The notes beneath the pieces are model-generated. The model worked only from the letters and a program-made list of their open reading frames with translations. It ran no database searches and was not told the DNA's origin. This document shows positions 5,849-9,089 of a stretch of 9,089 nt of DNA, piece by piece. The stretch lies in NCBI GenBank assembly GCA_903883985.1, contig CAISDD010000061.1, positions 1 to 9,089 on the forward strand. The letters run 5' to 3'. Source of the DNA: an uncultured Pseudomonadota bacterium. Its GTDB lineage: Bacteria; Pseudomonadota; Gammaproteobacteria; Burkholderiales; Thiobacillaceae. The translations under genes and the position numbers were made by a program. Numbering within the stretch: the first letter of the stretch is position 1; each line of letters opens with the position of its first letter.

Positions 5849-7693
5849 ATGTACGTGCTTTACGAAGAAGACGGCGACATCAAGGCGGGAAGCATCCTGG
5901 CCGACAACGCAAGTTCGCTGCAGATCGAGTCCCAGCATGGCAAGCGCGGCAAACTCAAGGCCAACAGCGTGCTACTGCGCTACGAGTCCCCCACGCCAGC
6001 GCAAGCCATGGAAGCCGCGCGCGCGCTGAAAGACGAACTGGACCTTGATTTTCTCTGGGAAGCCGCAGGCGGCGAAGAGTTCGGCTTCGAATCCCTGGCC
6101 GCGGATTATTTCGGCCACGCGCCCAGCCCGGCGCAGGCTGCGGCTATCGTCCTGGCTCTGCACAACGCGCCCATCTTTTTCCAGAAGAAGGGCCGTGGCC
6201 GCTACAAGGCCGCCGCCGCCGACATCCTCGCCGCCGCCAAGGCCGGCCTGGAACGCCGCGCGCGCGAAACCACGCAGCGTGCAGAATGGGTGGCGCTGCT
6301 GGTGGCGAGGCAACTACCGGAGGCGATGCGCGCGCATGTCTTCGAGTTGGCGCACAAACCGGACAAGAACGGCCTGGAATTCAAGGCACTCAATGACGCC
6401 TGCGCCCAGACCAACCTCTCCCCGGTGCGGCTGCTGGATCATTGCGGCGCCATTCCTTCCAGCCATGAATTTCATCGCCAGGCATTTCGCCTTACCCACT
6501 TTCCCAAGGGATTCGGTTTTCCAGAGTTGGCCGCAGCCCTGCCGCCGCCCGAATTGCCCGCCGCAGACGCGCCCGCGTTCAGCATCGACGACTCGTCCAC
6601 CACCGAGATCGATGACGCCTTCTCGGTGAACTTCCGGCCCGCCGGTGGCGCTCGGGTGGGTATCCACATCGCCGCCCCGGCACTGGGCATCCCGCCCGGT
6701 TCCGACCTGGACCGACTGGCCGCCAGCCGCCTCTCCACCGTCTATACCCCGGCGGAGAAGTTCACCATGCTGCCGGAAGACCTGATCGCCCAATACACCC
6801 TGGCGGAAAACCAAGACTGCCCGGCGCTGTCCCTGTATCTGGAAGTCGGCCCGGATTACACCATCGAGAGCCTTTCGACCCAGGCAGACCAGGTGCGCAT
6901 CGCCGCGAACCTGCGCCACGAGACGCTAGAACCGCTATTCAACGAACAGACCATCGGCCAGACTGGGCCCGACTATCCCTTCCGGGTCGAACTGGAGTGG
7001 CTCTACGGCTTTGCCCGCGCGCTGGAGGCTGGCCGCGGCAAGACCGAGCAAGTGCAGCGAAACGACTACGTCTTCAGGGTGCAGGAAGAACGGGTACAAA
7101 TCAGCCCGCGCGAGCGCGGTAATCCCATCGACAAACTGGTCTCGGAGCTGATGATCCTGGCCAACAACCGCTGGGGCGAACTCCTGGCCAGCCACGATGT
7201 GGCTGGCATCTACCGCGGGCAGAGCGGCGGCAAGGTGCGCATGACCCTGCGCCCTGCCCCACATGAGGGCCTGGGCGTGTCCTGCTATACCTGGAGCACT
7301 TCGCCCTTGCGGCGCTATGTCGATCTGGTCAATCAACGCCAGATCCTCGCCGCCGCTGCAGGCACCACTCCGCCGCATACCGCTTCCGACCCCATGCTGT
7401 TCGCCACAGTGCGCGATTTCGAGCTGGCCTATGACGCCTACAACGATTACCAGCGGCGCATGGAACGCTACTGGTGTTTGCGCTGGATCCAGCAGGAGAA
7501 TCTGACCGAGCTTGGTGCCACCGCCTGGAGGGAAAATCTGATCCGGCTCGACGGCCTGCCCTTCGTCGCGCGCATCACCGGCGCGCCGACCCTGAATCCA
7601 GGTGATCGCGTCCGCGTCGCACTCGCCGACATCGACTTGCTCGACATCGACCTGACCTGTCGCTATCTGGCCCCCCTTGCCCAGAGTGACTAA
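5849..7693 (+). CDS. RNB-domain (RNase II/R-type) exoribonuclease
   Basis: A 614-residue predicted 3'-to-5' hydrolytic exoribonuclease of the RNase II/R superfamily. The N-terminal part (1-45, MYVLYEEDGDIKAGSILADN) looks like a small beta domain typical of a proteobacterial subgroup, with a helical region at about 50-215. The RNB catalytic domain starts at about 243 with FSIDDSSTTEIDDAFS (244-259). The metal-binding positions correspond to Asp247, Glu253, Asp255 and Asp256, with Glu253 where E. coli RNase II has Asp207. Later RNB motifs are STVYTPAEKFTMLPEDLIA (296-314), VSELMILANNRWGELLA (431-447) and TWSTSPLRRYVDLVNQRQI (481-499). Residues about 571-607 could be a reduced S1-like RNA-binding barrel; no second, full S1 domain or cold-shock domains are apparent, so it is not classical RNase R. 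It starts 15 bases after yqiA and lacks a clear Shine-Dalgarno sequence. Confidence 0.92.
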   Translation: MYVLYEEDGDIKAGSILADNASSLQIESQHGKRGKLKANSVLLRYESPTPAQAMEAARALKDELDLDFLWEAAGGEEFGFESLAADYFGHAPSPAQAAAIVLALHNAPIFFQKKGRGRYKAAAADILAAAKAGLERRARETTQRAEWVALLVARQLPEAMRAHVFELAHKPDKNGLEFKALNDACAQTNLSPVRLLDHCGAIPSSHEFHRQAFRLTHFPKGFGFPELAAALPPPELPAADAPAFSIDDSSTTEIDDAFSVNFRPAGGARVGIHIAAPALGIPPGSDLDRLAASRLSTVYTPAEKFTMLPEDLIAQYTLAENQDCPALSLYLEVGPDYTIESLSTQADQVRIAANLRHETLEPLFNEQTIGQTGPDYPFRVELEWLYGFARALEAGRGKTEQVQRNDYVFRVQEERVQISPRERGNPIDKLVSELMILANNRWGELLASHDVAGIYRGQSGGKVRMTLRPAPHEGLGVSCYTWSTSPLRRYVDLVNQRQILAAAAGTTPPHTASDPMLFATVRDFELAYDAYNDYQRRMERYWCLRWIQQENLTELGATAWRENLIRLDGLPFVARITGAPTLNPGDRVRVALADIDLLDIDLTCRYLAPLAQSD

Positions 7694-7708
7694 CGCTCCA
7701 TCACGGCC

Positions 7709-8680
7709 ATGAACAGGGCCGTCGTCGCCGCTTGCGCCGCCGGCTTTGCCGGGGTGGCCGATGCATGGCGGTCAATCTGGTTCTTTTTGTCGAATGCCGT
7801 GGCGACATTCTCCAATGCGCTCATGGTGTCGCTGATCCTGCATGTGCTGGTCGTCTTCAGTGTGAGCCACCCGACAGTCAATCCTGGGTTGTTCGAGAAC
7901 CAGAGCCCGCCGCTGGAAGTGGTGCTGGTCAATGCGAAATCCAGGGAAGCACCGCTGAAGGCCGATGTGTTGGCGCAGGCCGATCTGAATGGCGGCGGCG
8001 TGGTCGACCTGGATCGACACGCAAAAACCCCCCTGCCGGCCTCCGACCGCAAACAATCCATGGGCGCCCCGGAGCAACAGGCCAGCGCCCGCGTCCAGGC
8101 GCTCGAAGCCCAGACGCAGGCCCTCCTTCACCAGATCAAGTCCCAGTACAAGGTGCCGGACGGGAAACCGGCGCAGCCGCAGGAACCCCGCCCTAGCGAC
8201 GCCAAGCCGGCCCCCCTCGACCTCACCGCGCATAGCCTGGAGATGGCAGAGTTGCAGGCACGCATAGACACCCAGATGGATGAATACCAGAAGCGTCCAC
8301 GCAAACTCTTTCCTGGCGCCACGGCCAGGAAATATACCTTCGCGCAGTACGTGGATGATTGGCGGCAGAAAGTCGAGCGCGTCGGCAACCTGAACTATCC
8401 GGAGGCAGCTCGCCGCAATCACCTCTATGGCAGCCTGACCCTGGAGGCCTGCATCCGCTCGGACGGCTCGCTCTACGAGGAAGGAGACAACCCGGCCATC
8501 GTCAAGTCTTCCGGCTCCAAGATACTCGATGCGGCCGCGGTCAAGATCGTGCGCATCTCCGCGCCATTCTCGGTTTTTCCGTCGGAAATGCGCGGCCACA
8601 TGAAGCAGATGAACATGGATCTGTTCTGTATCGTGCGCACCTGGAGCTTCACCCATTCCGATCAGGTCACCAGCCAATAA
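7709..8680 (+). CDS. TonB-family energy-transducer-like protein
   Basis: A 323-residue protein with the TonB plan: a membrane anchor at about 37-53 (NALMVSLILHVLVVFSV), a periplasmic Gln/Ala/Pro/Lys-rich linker (about 120-200, including KPAQPQEPRPSDAKPAP), and a C-terminal TonB-like domain (about 208-316). The C-terminal domain begins with YTFAQYVDDWRQKVERVGNLNYPEAAR, includes the YP motif (230-231) that contacts TonB boxes in TonB, and continues through LTLEACIRSDGS, IVKSSGSKILDAA and the RTWSFT end. TonB proteins pass proton-motive energy to outer-membrane receptors, but no exbB, exbD or receptor gene is seen here. The first 30 residues are long for a TonB cytoplasmic tail and no ribosome binding site supports the ATG at 7709, so the true start could be an internal GTG or TTG. 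The gap after the RNB gene is 15 bases, consistent with co-transcription. Confidence 0.87.
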   Translation: MNRAVVAACAAGFAGVADAWRSIWFFLSNAVATFSNALMVSLILHVLVVFSVSHPTVNPGLFENQSPPLEVVLVNAKSREAPLKADVLAQADLNGGGVVDLDRHAKTPLPASDRKQSMGAPEQQASARVQALEAQTQALLHQIKSQYKVPDGKPAQPQEPRPSDAKPAPLDLTAHSLEMAELQARIDTQMDEYQKRPRKLFPGATARKYTFAQYVDDWRQKVERVGNLNYPEAARRNHLYGSLTLEACIRSDGSLYEEGDNPAIVKSSGSKILDAAAVKIVRISAPFSVFPSEMRGHMKQMNMDLFCIVRTWSFTHSDQVTSQ

Positions 8681-8729
8681 ACCTGGATTCCTCGGTTGAT
8701 CACTTCGTAACGGACGAGATGCCGCATGA

Positions 8730-8798
8730 ATCGCGGCAGGGATGCCTATTACTGGGCCCCGCACAGATCCGTAATTGCAGAATTCCCGCATACGGCTC
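8730..8798 (-). mobile_element. Decayed group II intron 3' end (domain V and VI-like), isolated
   Basis: On the minus strand, 8798 down to 8766 folds like a group II intron domain V. An 8-nt arm GAGCCGTA (8798-8791) faces TACGGATC (8773-8766), with a two-base bulge (8775-8774) and an upper 5-bp stem closed by a GAATT loop. The GAGCC start keeps the AGC catalytic-triad position. Next, GCGG (8762-8759) can pair with CCGC (8736-8733) as a domain VI-like stem, ending in GAT, which fits the usual 3'-terminal AY of such introns at 8730. At the expected branch-point, eight bases from this end, there is G (8737) instead of the bulged A. No reverse transcriptase or domain I is present nearby, so this would be a dead 3' fragment. 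Recognition is by recalled consensus and hand folding. Confidence 0.45.
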
Positions 8799-8873
8799 CT
8801 AAGTAACCTGTCGAAACCAAATCTGTTTCGCAGCATTACTTATCCTGGTGAAACGCTGAATTCGTGAAAACCT

Positions 8874-8933
8874 CGTAGGAGCGGGCTTGCCCGCGATACG
8901 ACGCTGGCAATCGCGGGCAAGCCTGCTCCTACG
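8874..8933. repeat. REPIN-like inverted repeat of Pseudomonas-type REP sequence
   Basis: Arms 8874-8897 and 8910-8933 are 24 bases each and inverted, with one G-to-T wobble as the only imperfection, around a 12-base loop (8898-8909). The arm core GTAGGAGCGGGCTTGCCCGC is the form I know from Pseudomonas REP elements, and each arm itself contains a shorter palindrome (GCGGGCTTGCCCGC). Two REPs in inverted order form a REPIN, a non-autonomous element mobilised by a RAYT transposase encoded elsewhere. It lies about 190 bases after the TonB-family gene and may also stabilise or terminate that transcript. Confidence 0.85.
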
Positions 8934-9044
8934 GCACGGCCAACGGCGGAATATCAGACGTCCTGCTTCAGCCGTAAGTGAAGCTTGCACCTTTTTAAAT
9001 TCAGACTAGGGAGTCTATCATCATGGCGCCGGTATCAAAGACTG

Positions 9045-9081
9045 TTGGGTTACGCCGACAGGAAACCGTCGGCTAACCCAA
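9045..9081. repeat. Second REP-like hairpin (TTGGGTTA...TAACCCAA family)
   Basis: TTGGGTTA (9045-9052) and GCCGAC (9054-9059) pair with GTCGGC (9068-9073) and TAACCCAA (9074-9081), giving 14 base pairs with one bulged C (9053) and the loop AGGAAACC. The following TCTACG resembles the flank of a widespread repeat whose usual form is GTAGGTTGGGTTAGC...GTAACCCAAC. It differs in sequence from the element at 8874-8933. It stops eight bases short of the window edge, so a full unit or a cluster may continue beyond. Confidence 0.7.
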
Positions 9082-9089
9082 TCTACGCA

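Larger units (their letters stand above)
8681..9089. other. Non-coding region rich in small dispersed elements
   Basis: After the TonB-family stop at 8680 no open frame has recognisable protein features, and the base composition is less GC-biased than in the genes. In order it holds a minus-strand group II intron-like terminus (8730-8798), AT-richer spacer (8799-8873), a long REPIN-like inverted repeat (8874-8933), spacer with weak hairpins and a T-tract (8934-9022), a 17-codon mini open frame (9023-9076) and a second REP-like hairpin (9045-9081). No clear intrinsic terminator for the TonB-family gene is visible. Confidence 0.7.

Noticed and set aside
8720..8738. Hairpin TGCCGC-ATGAATC-GCGGCA as a terminator for the TonB-family gene
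   Set aside because: The 6-bp stem is not followed by a T-tract, and its right half overlaps the intron-like terminus, which explains it better.
7772..8836. Minus-strand open frame of 354 codons opposite the TonB-family gene
   Set aside because: The + strand frame has clear TonB-domain motifs; this one shows none and begins inside the repeat-rich non-coding region.
8965..8996. Hairpin GCTTCA/TGAAGC followed by TTTTT as an intrinsic terminator
   Set aside because: The stem is only 6 bp, half A/T, with an 8-base loop, and the T5 run (8992-8996) begins seven bases after it, too far for a usual intrinsic terminator.
9016..9021. TATCAT as a -10 element for a gene beyond the right edge
   Set aside because: No -35-like hexamer is found at 16-18 bp and the downstream gene is not visible.
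8681..9089. CRISPR array, tRNA or toxin-antitoxin genes in the non-coding end region
   Set aside because: There are no regularly spaced direct repeats, no cloverleaf-compatible segment and no open frame with such features; the repeats present are inverted hairpins.

Overview
This GC-rich, densely packed window has every recognisable gene on the + strand and fits a Gram-negative proteobacterium. The signs are a meso-diaminopimelate peptidoglycan recycling ligase, an outer-membrane lipid-type ABC system with a lipoprotein, and a TonB-family protein. The order YqiA esterase, RNB-domain ribonuclease, TonB-family protein is one I associate with Betaproteobacteria; this is recalled synteny, not a search.

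Layout. Positions 1-327 hold the 3' end of an adenylylsulfate kinase, probably the kinase half of a bifunctional sulfate adenylyltransferase/APS kinase. Positions 356-1741 encode Mpl (murein tripeptide recycling), which carries an unusual in-frame Pro/Gly insert encoded by a C6...G11 tract. Positions 1801-5253 form a tightly coupled four-gene operon: a STAS-MlaE fusion permease, a MlaF-like ATPase, a single-MCE-domain MlaD-like protein and an outer-membrane auxiliary lipoprotein. Together they would make a complete MCE-type ABC transporter linking inner and outer membranes, moving lipid or another hydrophobic substrate. Positions 5279-8680 hold a YqiA-like esterase, an RNB-domain exoribonuclease and an orphan TonB-family protein, 15 bases apart from one another.

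The last 409 bases (8681-9089) have no convincing gene but are rich in structure. They contain a minus-strand segment resembling domains V and VI of a group II intron 3' end, with the expected branch-point A replaced by G; a near-perfect 24-bp inverted repeat of the Pseudomonas-type REP/REPIN kind; and a second hairpin of a different REP-like family at the right edge. This stretch looks like a landing zone for small dispersed elements.

I did not find a clearly new multi-gene system. The points most worth checking are the G11 tract inside mpl, the decayed intron terminus, the neighbouring REP-like elements of two families, and the unknown substrate of the MCE transporter.
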